This document shows, in pieces, positions 12,100 to 23,780 of a stretch of 64,000 nt of DNA. Each line of letters begins with the position of its first letter. The first letter of the stretch is position 1. Below the pieces are notes generated by a model. It searched no databases, was not told the DNA's origin, and saw nothing but the letters and a program-made list of their open reading frames with translations. Made by a program: the position numbers and the translations under genes. The stretch is from Dipteris shenzhenensis. Lineage: Eukaryota; Polypodiophyta; Polypodiopsida; Gleicheniales. Location of the stretch: the NCBI GenBank assembly GCA_047967505.1, contig CM106539.1, one strand, 5' to 3'.

Positions 12100-12350
12100 G
12101 GGGGTTGGTGCCCTAGCCTGATGGGCACAATGGTGCGTGTGTGTGGGTGTTCCTGAGTTTGACACCGCTGTGGACCTTGTTCCCATTGATCTAGTGCAAT
12201 GTGCGACCATCGGTGGGTGCATTTTCTTTTACTCACCCATCCGATTTCACCCACCCATGGTCCACGCCCTACCATTTGGACTGCCACTACTCTACAATTT
12301 GTTCAATATGGTTAAGCAAGGAGCATAAAATTAATACCAACTCGAGGATT

Positions 12351-12650
12351 TCCTTATGCTTTCCAACATTCACTATGGAAAATAGAAGGGAAATACAAAG
12401 TAATAGCAATTGGAGTTTTTCCCTTAATGCTCTACAAAACCCACCATGGGAAATAGAAGTAAGATACATGGGAATTCAATTGATTTCTTGGGCAAAGTAT
12501 CCCAATTAAGCTAAGGTAAAAAACTATTTGCAAAACTTCATGTAAAAGTATTCACTTATGTTATGCAAAATGCACTAGGGATATAGAGGGGAAATGCATG
12601 GTAATTCAATTGATTTCTAAGGCTGAGTACCCCAATTAGGCTTCAAACCT
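12351..12650. repeat. Three diverged tandem repeats
   Basis: Three imperfect copies begin near 12351, 12421 and 12556. Each has a CTTATGCT-like start, then ACTATGGAAAATAGAAGGGA or a variant, and the last two add GAATTCAATTGATTTCT and a CCCAATTA block. They lie on the body side of the minus-strand tRNA-like head at 12661-12720 and may be the body of the same SINE. Confidence 0.5.
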
Positions 12651-12660
12651 TTCTACAAGT

Positions 12661-12720
12661 GGGGACTTGAACTCAAGACATCCACTATGTACTCTCAAGG
12701 TCTTACCACTAAGCTAAAAG
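12661..12720 (-). other. tRNA-like SINE head, minus strand
   Basis: The minus strand shows an A-box-like TTAGCTTAGTGGTAAG (12717-12702) and a B-box GAGTTCAAGTCCC (12674-12662). The spacing is typical of an internal RNA polymerase III promoter. No complete cloverleaf is visible, so this is probably the head of a tRNA-derived SINE whose body runs towards 12350. Confidence 0.55.
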
Positions 12721-13855
12721 AATGCACTATAAAAAGCACCATTATAGATATGATAAAAAGGGAGGGGCCCCTCCCCTCATAAATAGAGCCTAGACTTCCT
12801 CATTAATCAGTCTCCTCTTTACCCCTCCCCATTCCTTTCCAACCTTCCTCATTTTCTTAAGAATTAACACATTTTGGAATTCTTTTCAAATAGCACTCCA
12901 TGCACTGTATACACCTCAAGTTGTCATTTCCCACACCTTGAGAACCATTGATGTGACATTTCTCTACTACTTCTGTGACATTTCCTTATAAACCTCTCTT
13001 ATTTTCCCTTGGATTGTTGTGTCATGCACAGAGGAAAAAACATATAAAATATGCTTTTCCGAGGGAAAAACATCCAAAAAATCCATCCTTGCTCCCCTCT
13101 TTTTCCCTCCATAACTTAATACTTCTCTTACTTAAACTTAAAACTCCTACATCAGAATTTCTCATCCAAATCTCCACAAATCAATAATAGGTAGTTGAAA
13201 CCTTTTTCCCTTACAGAATGGAATTCCCATGGACAAGTAAAAATGCAATATGATTATTATTTTTGGGCAGAAGCATTCAACTCTGCATCTCTTGCTGCCA
13301 GAGGATGGCCTAGCCCAAAGCTTGGAGCATGTTGGTAAAGTAAGTTTTAAATGACTCATATTGATGAATACAACCATAAAATAATTGTGGGTTGATCAAA
13401 GTATGAGATTGTCTCATCAACATTTCTAGAAAGGTTAAGATCTCTTTTAACTAGATCCCATAATTTATATGCTTTACGTTCTTCAGTGTATACATTGAAG
13501 ACACATTTGGTTGATTTAATATTTAATTATTATGGAGTCCACCAGTAATGTGTGCATATGCAAGAGAGATAAATGGTCACAAGTGATCAACTAAAGTTTA
13601 CACCTATGAAGGCTTCTTCAGGAACAATGTTCTACAAGATTGTGATTTAGCTTCTACGCATTAAATAAACTACAACCCCATATGCTTATGCCTAATATGA
13701 ATGAGTTTGTGTTATTCCATTATAAATCTAGCTACTTTTATTATGCATATATTCTTTCTTCTGGTGACTCTCTTTTGTTGAGGAGTATAACTACAACAAG
13801 TAATCTTTTTTCGGATGCCATGATGTCTAAATAACTAATTGAACTCATTTGATGG

Positions 13856-14118
13856 TTCTTTTTTTGGGAGACCCCCCTAGGCTATTCTACCATCCTCACC
13901 CTTGAGAAATAATAGAAAATTAGCCATAACTTAACAAAAATCTTAGTTAAATTTACTAATTGGTGCAAAAAACACAATACATATCTAAATCTTGCCATTT
14001 GAATATATTTTTATTTTTGGTGATCAACATATTTTTTCCCAAAAAAAGAAAAATAATTCCACAGTCACCTAGCTTTTCGTCCCAAACCCAAATGAACACC
14101 ATATTTTCTAACATTCAC
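13856..14118 (-). mobile_element. A-tailed dispersed retroposon, copy 1
   Basis: The minus strand ends in an A-rich tail after GGGGGTCTCCC and TTCTCAAGGGTGAGGAT. The same 3' end occurs at 22157-22545. Both copies also share a T/A-rich tract followed by CCCAAACCCAAATGA (plus strand) at the far side. The shared tailed end points to a SINE or the 3' part of a LINE. This copy lies next to the integrase remnant of the copia relic at 14060-16765. Confidence 0.55.
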
Positions 14119-16765
14119 AAAGAAAAAGACACTACTTGGGTTCTCCTTCATTGTCACATTGGAGGATCTTATATACTTTCCAATTTGCTTTTTCACTAAA
14201 TCTCTGAGCTCTATAAAATGCATTGATTCCATTTGATTTTTTCTTAAGAAAGTACATGTGCACCATGATGATGACCTATGCATACGAAAAGACTATTTCC
14301 ACTTTTGTTCTCACCTCTTTGTTGTTGAATTGAGGCATAACCCTAAATGTAAGAATGGATGATCTAAAGTATGCCAATGCTCCTAGACCATGAAAGGGAA
14401 AAGATTCATTCAGTGCTAAAGTTGAGATAGCCCCCCACATTTTAGAATGGATGATCTCGAGTATGTCAATGCCCTAAACCATGAAATGGAAAGAATTGAT
14501 GATGTTGCTTTCCCACCATAGTTCACATATATCCTTTCAAAAATATACATGTGAAAGGACTTGAACTGTATTTGTTTGCTTGAGTGAATCTAAGCTTGAA
14601 ATTGGGTTTTCTAAACCTCTTATGCCATACTATGCTAAAATAAGCTTGAAATTATGATTTTAAAACCTGTTGTGCCAAAATGTGCTAAAGTAAGCATCAT
14701 GACTATTTGAAGCATCAAGGCTGTTTGAATGCGTATTAATGAAGAAAGTTTAAACATTCTTCGATAATTTTTGCATCTTTTGCAATAATTTTACGCCACA
14801 GTGCCATAGTGTGCTTAAGTAAGCATCATGATGAGAAGCTATTAGGGCTCTTTGAATTGGCACTAACGAAGAACATTTAAATGTTCTTCCAATTTCTTTA
14901 CATTTTGTAATAAATTTTTGTAGATTGTACCATTCTTGGCCTATGCAACCAAATTTGTTGAAAACTACTCCCAGATCTTCCCCGATCATTTGAGTAACTG
15001 ATAAGATACTTTGAGCCATTGTTGAAACAAAGAAAGCATCTCCTATGCTTTGTGAATGTCTTTCATCACTTGAAGTGAAATATTTTTAATTCCTTCAATC
15101 TTATGCAAGGAATTGTATTTTGCATTCTTATTCGAATGCATTTTGAGAACCATTATTGTTCATGAGCCATATGATCGCTAGTATTTAAGCTAAACCACCA
15201 AATACTTTCATCTTCATCTAAATTCTTTGGAATTTTTACATTTGAATATTGAGAGATGAGAACTTTGTGTTTACCTTCATTGTCCAAGGGTTAACTTTGA
15301 TTTTGGCTCAAGGAGGCACTCATCTTATGTAACTATAGCACATGGGTTCGAAAGCCTAGGGGTTTTTAACTAGCAAAAATTCACAAATTTTTATAGAAAC
15401 ATACTTACAAAGGAGTTTCTAAATTGGGATTATTTTTAATTATAAGTTTGTATTGAAAAAGTGGCAATTTTTATGGAAACATACTTACAAAAAGAGTTTC
15501 TAAATTGGGGTCTTGGAAAAAATTCTAAGTTTGTATACATAAAGGGGCCTTTTAAAGCCTTACAATTATACTTAAAGGGTTTTCATAATACCCCTTGAAT
15601 GCACTAACATATAGGGTTTTCAAGTAGTGACTTCCCTTGATGATTTTGGTCACTAGCAAAATTCACAGGTTGTGTCTGATCTTGATGACAATGATATTGT
15701 TGATTTCTATTTGTATTGTACTATCCATTAGTAACATATTGTAACACCTCTTTGTTTGTTATTGCATTCAAGTTCTCAATGGCCCAAAATGCCACAATAA
15801 TTGTAGTTGCATATACTTCTTTTTGAAGTATTGGAGTGGCAACCCTGCTTGGCAAAGTTACCTCTAACTCTACGATTCCATGTCCCCCTTTGATTGAAAG
15901 GACCATGATGTTGAAAGTGATGAAGTTAATGATCCTTGGTAATTGTTGAATTGTTTGCCAGGGCCATGTGAATGGTTTCCCCCAACATGGTGTCTTCCAG
16001 CAATGATTTGACTTTTGGCTCTCTCTTCGAAAACATTGACATACAGCAAAAAATGCTTGCCCTTGATTCTTTAAATCTGTGGAACTTCTCTACATTTGCT
16101 CTTGCATAAAGTGTCTAACATGATTTCACATATCGGTAGAGCATCTCTTGTGACCAAGGCTTCACAAATTGTTCATAATTCTTTACAAGTCCATTCAATG
16201 CAATTTGAACTATTCTTTCATGCTTTGTTTTTTAAACAATTGGTGTCAATTGGCCTACAATATCTTTTAATTAAAAAAGGTTATCTAGACTCATTTTAGA
16301 TGTGATAACTTCTTTGCATTATTGAGTTGATTTTCAAGCATTATGATTTTGGATATGGTCTTTGCATTGAATCTATCTCTAATGCTTTCCATGCATTCAT
16401 TGTTGATGTTATTCCCCTAATGAGATTGGAATTATGGCATCCTTAACATTGAAGTTGATTAGATTAAGTGCCAATTGAGCTCTTTATCCTAGTGTGCTTG
16501 AATTTCATTGAGTCCTTCTACTTCATCTATATCGTTAAATGTATTGTTGATGTTGTAACTAGAGCTTTAGGTTTTTTCTATAACTCAATTCACAATGTTC
16601 CATAGTTTCTTTAGTTGAAAGATGTTCACAAGTTTGAACTTCCACTTTTCATAGTTGTTATTCAATTTGCTATTCTAGTCTAAGAAAATGAGTTGTCGTA
16701 TTTGAGTGTCCTTGATTTTCACTGAGTTTTTCACATCGCCTCAAAGCTCAAGGAGTAGTCGAGCC
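14060..16765 (-). pseudogene. Decayed Ty1/copia element: gag, protease end, integrase start
   Basis: Reading the minus strand from high to low coordinates gives gag blocks NNNYEKWKFKLVN and KLWNIVN near 16640-16570. A knuckle-like YCGILGH-ELEC lies near 15800. The protease end is SILSVTQMIGEDLGVVFNKF near 15010. Two LWH-type GAG-pre-integrase readings follow (HDAYLSTLWHC and HDAYFSTFWHN, 14830-14670). Integrase shows MVHMYFLKKKSNGIN and ILQCDNEGEPK near 14260-14125. Frame changes and stops are frequent, so the element is dead. RT and RNase H are not seen. The gag matches a plus-strand remnant at 18895-19110. Confidence 0.65.
15304..15366 (+). other. tRNA-like A and B boxes
   Basis: An A-box-like TGGCTCAAGGAGG (15304-15316) and a B-box-like GGTTCGAAAGCC (15355-15366) lie 51 bases apart on the plus strand. 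The arms do not form a convincing cloverleaf, so a SINE head or chance match is more likely than a tRNA gene. Confidence 0.35.
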
Positions 16766-17260
16766 TATACTTTATAGATGAATGTTGGAAGATGTTGTGG
16801 AAATTTCCTTCCATTGGGGTATTGTTTTGGATTTCCATCCTCATATCACTTACATGAGGAAAGGCATGTGTAGCACTCCCACGGACTCCCACATCCCTTT
16901 CATTCCTCTTGTAGAGGGCCCGATTTGGCTAAAGAAGCTCCCTATTTGGGTTTTTGGAGCTCATTTGAGCGCTTTCGAGGGTGAGTTCACTTCACAAGAG
17001 ACTTATATGAGTGAGAAACAACTTCTTTGAGACTTTGTGAAAGAAAAAGGCCTCAGAGCCTGCAACAACTGCACGGCGTCCAACTCATTTGTGTACTTTG
17101 GTGGTTGCAATCTCTGAGGAGAAGTCGACTACGATCATGGAGGCATCATTGATGGTTTCTCCAAGCCTTTCACGAATTCTTTACTGAGTTGTACATTAAG
17201 GCTCAGCACAAGGTCCTCAAGCATCGATAAGCTACAACATGTAATGCAAAGGATACCGGC
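16766..17260. other. Stretch without a recognisable gene
   Basis: A short plus-strand frame (16782-17030) has no recognised domain. It contains no RNA gene or clear repeat that I can see. Confidence 0.4.
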
Positions 17261-17265
17261 AAACG

Positions 17266-17460
17266 TTGCACGCACAACAATGTGACACATATAATCAATC
17301 AAACAAACCTGCAAACATGCACAAACAAACATACAGATACAATCAATTGAAAAAACCAACCAACACACACAAACGATTGCACAACACACCAAACACACAT
17401 TGCACGCAACAAACAACAGTTACACACACAACACTCCACACAAAAGTACAAACCACAGGC
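17266..17460. repeat. CA/ACA-rich low-complexity tract
   Basis: Degenerate ACAAAC and ACACAC units with strong strand bias. Open frames here are a by-product of composition. Confidence 0.7.
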
Positions 17461-17661
17461 GGCAATATGAGCACTCAATACCATGTGGCAAAGCATACAT
17501 GCAAGAAATCAAGCATGCTACACAACACAAATAAGCGCACGCAATGCCCGAAAGACGCAATGATACAGCAAACAAGAAAACACATATAGCTCACTCATGA
17601 AGCCTTGAGCGCATTTCCCCGATCTCTATATGAACTTCAATGCAAGGGTTCTCTTAGCATT

Positions 17662-17770
17662 CAAATTGGCTGGCTGGATTGTAAGTGAATAGCAAACCGT
17701 GAAATTTCAAATTGGTTAGTTGGATTGTAAGTCAATAGCAAATTGTGAAACTTCAAATTGACCAGTCAAG
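17662..17770. repeat. 46-bp tandem repeat, about 2.3 copies
   Basis: Copies begin CAAATTGG at 17662 and 17708, with a partial third at 17754. The core GGATTGTAAGTCAATAGCAA is conserved apart from single substitutions. Confidence 0.85.
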
Positions 17771-18213
17771 CACATTCACATTTTACACTTTTTAATTATA
17801 TTGCAATCAAGGCCACGTATGTGGCTCCATGGGGTCGAACATGTGCCTGCGTGAGGGGGCAGTGTTTTCGATCACTGGGCACATCTGTCTTGTGCCCACT
17901 AATGCTGGCCCCTCAATAGGGATCGGGTGAGGGTTGAGTGATGATCAGGGAAAATTTTTATATGGTAGTTAATCATGTTCACATTTTAGACTTTTAGATT
18001 ATATTGCACTCAAATTTGTCAGATTGATTGCCATTCAAAACCTTGAACCTAGCTGGCTAGCTGAGCTTTTCTTTCCTAAACATTACTCACCCCGCCCTGC
18101 ATTCTTCCTAGAACATAGCTTTATTTATGACCTAGTTGACATCTGACACACCAACTTTCCTTCTCTATAACACACCACCTACAAAGTTGTATCTCCACAC
18201 CACACTACACACG

Positions 18214-18395
18214 TTACCAAGTGATAACATGTGGCAATATTCCATGTTCCCATCGTCCACCTATGGTTAGTGACACATCAACAATGCTTATGCAAATGGA
18301 ATATTACCAACTGATAACATGTGGCAATATTCCATGTTCCCACAGTCCACCTATGGTTAGTGGCACATCAACAATGCTTATGCAAATGGAATATT
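18214..18395 (+). repeat. 90-bp perfect-register tandem duplication
   Basis: Copies at 18214-18303 and 18304-18393 differ at only a few positions. The period is a multiple of three, so a plus-strand frame (18221-18430) reads through both as a 30-residue repeat containing ITCGNIPCSH and TSTMLMQMEY. No gene family is recognised, and the frame probably reflects the duplication. Confidence 0.9.
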
Positions 18396-18894
18396 CCTTA
18401 AGGAAGTTCCACATTCACATATCTTTCTAAAGGCCAAGAGCCCCTCTAATGCCAATTGTTTGTGCTAAAATTGAATTGCTCAAATCATTCCAAATGAGAC
18501 ACTATTAGAACCCAAAACTTTGCTCGTTAAAAGCTCAAGTCTTACACAGCATCATTTCAAAGGTCAAATCATGCACCAATTCTAAGCACTCTTCATAACT
18601 TATTCACTTCAAGTTAGGATTGAACACAATCTTCACCAACCTCTTCAACACATTAAAGTCAACTTTTTCAAAACATTTTTGAGAGTTTTGGCACATTTTG
18701 AAAACGTATTAACTCTTATTCCAAGTGCCAATACTATTTTCCACTCTTTTGGCAATATCTTGATCAGTATTGATCCGGAATCCAATTCTGTCAGTCTTAA
18801 TAAGAAGTTTGCCAGACTAAAAGCTAAAACTTCAAAGTCTAGAAATTCTCAATTATATATTTCAACATCAAAGCATATACGCATAACAAAAACT

Positions 18895-19110
18895 CATGAT
18901 GACTCAGTGAAAATCAAGCACACTCAGATATAAGAGCTCATTTCTTGAACCAAAATAGCAAATCAAATGACAACTATGAAAATTGGAAGTTAAGACTATG
19001 AACATCTTTCAACTAAAAAACTATGGAACATTGTCAATGAAGACTTGAAGGTATAGCAATAATGTCAACAACACCTTTAATAGAGATGAAGTAAAAGAAA
19101 GAGGGGGAAT
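18895..19110 (+). pseudogene. Copia gag fragment, plus strand
   Basis: DNYENWKLRL-like and KKLWNIVNEDLK readings match the gag N-terminal block of copia elements. The DNA matches the minus-strand gag of the relic near 16.6 kb (shared CTATGGAACATTGT and ATCTTTCAACTAAA). The two copies are inverted relative to each other. It is truncated and out of frame. Confidence 0.55.
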
Positions 19111-19352
19111 GGGTGAGAGAAACCTACAATGCATAACTCTATTGACAAATGAATGCAATATTATGCAATAGATTTAACCTTATTATTTTATTATGTCATA
19201 CCTTCATTCTCCATCATCTTGGTGTCAACCCAACGATTTTCCATTATGTTCCATTCTCCACTCTATTTCATTTTATTTGTTACTAACTCTCATTCAACGA
19301 TGCATGGTTGAAAACAAGGAAATATGTGTTCCTAACCATGCACATGAGTCTG

Positions 19353-19421
19353 ATGGGTATGATACTTTGCACAGGCCTTAACCTAAGTAGGTTAAAGGCT
19401 TGTGAAAAGTACCATTCCCAT
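19353..19421. other. 69-nt foldback, copy 1
   Basis: The arms ATGGGTATGATACTTT and AAAAGTACCATTCCCAT pair with two mismatches. The inner stem CCTTAACCT pairs with AGGTTAA-AGG around a four-base loop, with one bulge. It could be a MITE-like palindrome or a small-RNA precursor. No transcription evidence can be read from DNA. Confidence 0.6.
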
Positions 19422-19532
19422 CGGAGCCACTCACATACTCTAAAAACACATAGATGCATATTTTCCAACACTCATTCACTAATGCATGCATAACAAGGAA
19501 ATATGCATTCCTAACCATGAAAATGAAGTCGA

Positions 19533-19601
19533 ATGGGCATGATACTTTGCACGAGACTTAAACTAACCTGGTTTAAGTCCTACGCCAAGTATCATGCCCA
19601 T
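19533..19601. other. 69-nt foldback, copy 2
   Basis: ATGGGCATGATACTT pairs perfectly with AAGTATCATGCCCAT, and the inner GACTTAAAC pairs perfectly with GTTTAAGTC. About 28 of 34 positions pair. Compared with copy 1 the inner stem has changed on both arms while staying complementary. Confidence 0.65.
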
Positions 19602-20427
19602 CAGAGTGACACACATATGCCAAAAGCACACCGATACATATGCATAATAAATTTCATGATGCTAAGTACAGAGTGTACCCAATTTTGTTATCTTGCTTAT
19701 TGAATCTCCCTTAAAAGTAGCCTATGAGTGTGAATCTTAAGAAAAATTCGATCTTACACTTAAGTCATTGCCTTGATAAGGCTCGATTGAAAATACAGTC
19801 AAGATTTGTGAAGGTTTTAAATAAGAGGAATAATAGAAGGAGACTAGCACTAGAGACGATACGAAATTCTAAAACATTGGTGGACTAGCAACAAATACAC
19901 AATAGCCACAGCGTGTGGCAACCCATGGAACTCTTCCATAGGCTTTTCTTTCCTTCTTCCTTTTTCTTATGACCAAGTCTCGTCTCCCTTCTAAGTTCCA
20001 TATTGAGAATTCCAAAATACAAATTTTATATGGGATTTCTCCCATGACAAAAAATCTACATGTCATTTACCTAAGGCCATCCCAATTTCCTATTATAATT
20101 TCAAACTCGCATATCTTGCAAACTATATATCTATATTCTAAAACAACTACAAGTCCAAGGTGTGCCCTATCAAATGCCCCTATTTTTGAGCCACCTTTGA
20201 GTTAGAAAATCACACGTCTAACTTTAGAAAACTATTTTGAGCTATTTATAGCCAAAAGGGTTGGTTCAAGTTCGTTTGAAGCCAATCCCATACATCAAAA
20301 GTATTATTTGGCATTATTCTGAATCTCAACCTCTTCCTTGAGCTCATTACAAACAAGTGTCAAAAAATTGGACCAGCCTAACTATTTGACAAGGGAATTT
20401 AAATCAAGCTTGATGAGTTATTATTAT

Positions 20428-20830
20428 GCCAAAACTTGACCAATAGGTCAAAATCAAGTTGCACTTAAAAAGTGAATTAAAAATGATGGTAAATGTTTAT
20501 GAAGTGTCACTCTCTCTCTCAAAATGCAATCATATATTTACACAAACTAGCATCATTGCAAGGGAAAACATCTGAGATATCATTTTCAAATTGCAAATGA
20601 AGGATAGAATCTTCCCCTTCAAAATCAGTTATAGTCACATCAAATGAAAGATGGTGAGTCCATTACTAGTTTTATTATTGTGCCAAAACTTGGTCCAACG
20701 ATCGAAATCAATTTGCACATAAAATCAAGTTCCTATGCCAAAACTTGGCCAATCTGTTAAAATCAAGTTGCACTTAGAAAGTGAATTGAAAAGGATGATA
20801 AGTGTTTACAAAGTGTTACTCTATGTCCAC
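20428..20830. repeat. Interspersed direct repeat, three partial copies
   Basis: The motif GCCAAAACTTG is followed by GGTCAAAATCAAGTTGCACT or a variant at 20428, 20682 (partial) and 20737. The first and third copies, 309 bp apart, stay similar for about 90 bp. No coding signal. Confidence 0.7.
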
Positions 20831-21304
20831 TGCATTGGTAAAATTCTACTTTCTATCATTGCATTATGTTCAACAATGACAAAGGTTCTATATTTGAATA
20901 ATCTTTAAGATATTCCAAATTTACCAAAGGTTACGAAAGAAACAAGTGTTCAAACTTCCCTCTTTCGTTTCTCCAGTCAAAATACCATAGTATTTTCTAT
21001 GACATGAGAGATTTGGAAATATAGTATTTTAGAGTTTATTATTCATGCAAAGGAAACCTGGTTTATCAAAAATTTACATCAACAAAGAATTTTGTGAAAA
21101 TTATATCATGGAAAACATAATTGGAAATCTTTTTAAAAAGCACTTAGACAACTAATGTCCCATCACAACTTGTTCATCGAAATGTTTGTGTTCTACTAAA
21201 GATTTTATTGATCAACAAAGCTATGTTTTGGTGAATCTTTCAAACGAATGACTTGTCTTAAAAGCTTTTAGAAAGGTGTCTCTCTCAAGCTTGTAAGCAT
21301 GGTA

Positions 21305-21425
21305 TGTGTGCTTAAACAAAGCCAAATTCTTCCACATGAATTTTGCTTAAACAAAGTCAAATTCATGTGGCACATGAATCCTGCCATAGATTTTGGCTTA
21401 AACAAAGCCAAATTCTACCACATGA
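21305..21425. repeat. Short imperfect tandem repeat
   Basis: Three copies of GCTTAAACAAAGCCAAATTC or a variant occur at about 21309, 21345 and 21389, with CACATGAA after each. A plus-strand frame (21299-21529) crosses them but has no recognised domain. Confidence 0.75.
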
Positions 21426-22156
21426 ACGAAGCTAAACAATATATTGCTAGAATTTCTTTTATAAGAAGTATGCTTTTAATGAAAGGAAGGTGTGAAAATG
21501 TTCCAAGTCGACACATGATAATTTGTTAAGCACAAAACCTTAAATCTCTCGTATTGTCTCAATATTGAGTAGGCAATTTTATCATGTGTCTTCTCCTCAA
21601 GCTCGAACCCAAACAAATTCCCCCCATTGAAGGGTATTTTCCTCTCCTTTAACTCCTAAGTAGTACACAATGCAAAGTGGGGTGAAGAGTGAGAAAGGAC
21701 TTGAAGAAGAGGAAAGCAAAGAACACACTAACAACTTCAATCTTACATGCAATATATTGGTCCATCATTTTCCATGTCCACCCTTACACTTTAGTATATG
21801 CAATCGAGAGAACACTAACATCCGGTAGGGAACATCAAAGAGATTAGCCCATATACTTCACAAGCTGACAATAGAAAAACCATCACACCACCAAAGAAGC
21901 CTCGGCCATGTTTTGTCATCCAACTCACCAATCCATTAAAATTTACATGCACCATCAACCATTGCCAAAGAACCCTCGGCCCTATCTTTTCATCCTACTC
22001 ACCAATCCATTAAATTTGAGACTATATCTCATGAGAAAGATTTGGATTTAAGGTGGTTGCATGGAAGAAGAATAACATTATATGATGGACCACATATAGG
22101 AAGTATCTAATGGTAAGCCTATTATTGGAATTGTTAGCCTCTTGGAAACCAATGTG

Positions 22157-22545
22157 TTTTTTTTTTTGGAGATCCCCCTTTAAAAAGAAGCACCTAAGCG
22201 GGCTATCCTATTATCCTCACCCTTGAGAAGTGATAACCCAAAATGGACTACCATGCTCTAAACTTGGTGGAGAAAATTATCCATAAGTTGATAAAATGCT
22301 TATTTGGGGTGCATGTAACTTTACTAAATCGTACAAAAAACATGATCACGATCTAAATCATGTCTGGCCATTTGATTTGATGTGCTACATGACCCTATTT
22401 GGGTTTGTTCATCAAAAGATATGGGTTGTCAAAGTTTAGCCATTTTTACCAATCAACTTAGATTTTTCAAAAAAGAAAAAAAAACTAGATTTTTGCCCCA
22501 AACCCAAATGAGCGACTAATTTTCTCACATGCGCCTTTTAAAAAA
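22157..22545 (-). mobile_element. A-tailed dispersed retroposon, copy 2
   Basis: The plus strand opens with a T run, then GGAGATCCCCC and ATCCTCACCCTTGAGAA, the same 3' end as the copy at 13856-14118. It extends to the shared CCCCAAACCCAAATGAG near 22530. Insertion was on the minus strand. No ORF is visible, which favours a SINE or a 5'-truncated LINE. Confidence 0.55.
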
Positions 22546-22559
22546 ACCCTCTTGAAATT

Positions 22560-23780
22560 TAGACGTTGACCTTGCAAGCGATGAAATATCAACTTATAGC
22601 ACGACAGCTATACCTTATAAAAAGGACCACAATCTCAAAGATGTACCTTTGTAAGACGAGAATATTTCCAATCGTAGAAATTTAGATTTCACGTTGTTCT
22701 AAAGTCCAAAATTCTACAAAGAAAATAAAAGACAAAACGAAAGAGAAGAAAAAAGACAACAACAAAAATTTTAAAAACAAAAGGAAGACATACGTCGCAA
22801 GCAAAGATGCATAAAATAGTAGTAAGTTCCATGATGGACTAGAAGGCAGCCATATCTCTTCAAAAAGGTGTTTATATAGCAAGCATGTGGAGGTTGGTCC
22901 TTTTTTTAAATGCATACAAGTATACAAAGAAATGCGATGAGCGTGTCAACAAGCAAATAGATGCAACCACAAGCCACTTCATGGTGGATTAATTAGACTA
23001 CATGTTTGTGTTATTAATGTATTGGTGCAGGATTGACTTTCAAGGAGCTTATTATGATATGTACGAGGACCACTTGCTCAAAGGCCTAGAACATGTCTTG
23101 TTAGATGCCTGGTAGCCCAAGGCTCAGGCTAATGCCTATCTACTGGTATAGAGACTAAAGGGAACCATATACTCCAAGTGGGATGATTAGTCAAGGAATC
23201 TAAATGGCGAAGGGAAGTACATGGTGTACATGGAGATGCACAAAAGGTAAGGAGGCAAGTGATCGAGGGACTACGTCAATAGTACCTATGGGAGGAGTGC
23301 GATAGAGGTATTTTGGCTAATGAAGACTCGTTTGCACACCTTGTGTTTGGTGTAGGTTAGATTCAAGCATAATAGGCAGGTTGGGGAGCTCATTGCGAGG
23401 TTTTTATGACATTCTCATGACACGCAACTCTCTCTTTGAGCTCATCTAAATAGAGCAGACTATATGATTAAGTCAGGACATCGTACAACAGTAGCTTTGA
23501 ACTATGACATTCTTCTTAAGTTGAAAGCCCAAATACCTCTAATCCTAGTTCTCCCATTACGTTAACTAGGAAAAGAATTTTGACAAATGATGAAAATAAT
23601 AGTGCATTTAGTGACCTACATCTATTATGGTGCTCTTCTTCCTTTTTGCTATATTATGGATACCAAATATGATTTTGGTAATGTAGTTATGTCAAGCACA
23701 AAGAAAGATTTACCAACTGACCTCTCCTATCAGTGAAGGCAGGCATGCTGGCCAGCAATATTTGGTTTGCATGATCCATT
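22560..23780. other. Stretch without a recognisable gene; 3' flank of the phosphatase gene
   Basis: A plus-strand region near 23000-23560 reads as a broken protein-like sequence (for example LNYDILLKLKAQ), but I cannot name its family. No AATAAA was seen on the minus strand within about 280 bp after the phosphatase stop, so its poly(A) site is not assigned. Confidence 0.4.

Larger units (their letters stand above)
19316..19648. repeat. 180-bp tandem duplication carrying two foldbacks
   Basis: Two copies in direct order start GGAAATATG (19318 and 19498). Each contains an imperfect hairpin of 69 nt at the same offset: 19353-19421 and 19533-19601. Outside the hairpins the copies share CCTAACCATG and a run of ACACAT/ACATATGC motifs. 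Confidence 0.85.

Noticed and set aside
12021-12720. Functional tRNA genes
   Set aside because: No complete cloverleaf with a 7-base anticodon loop and good D arm could be built at either site.
18214-19648. CRISPR array
   Set aside because: There are only two copies of each unit, units are long and abut without spacers, and the DNA is plant nuclear.
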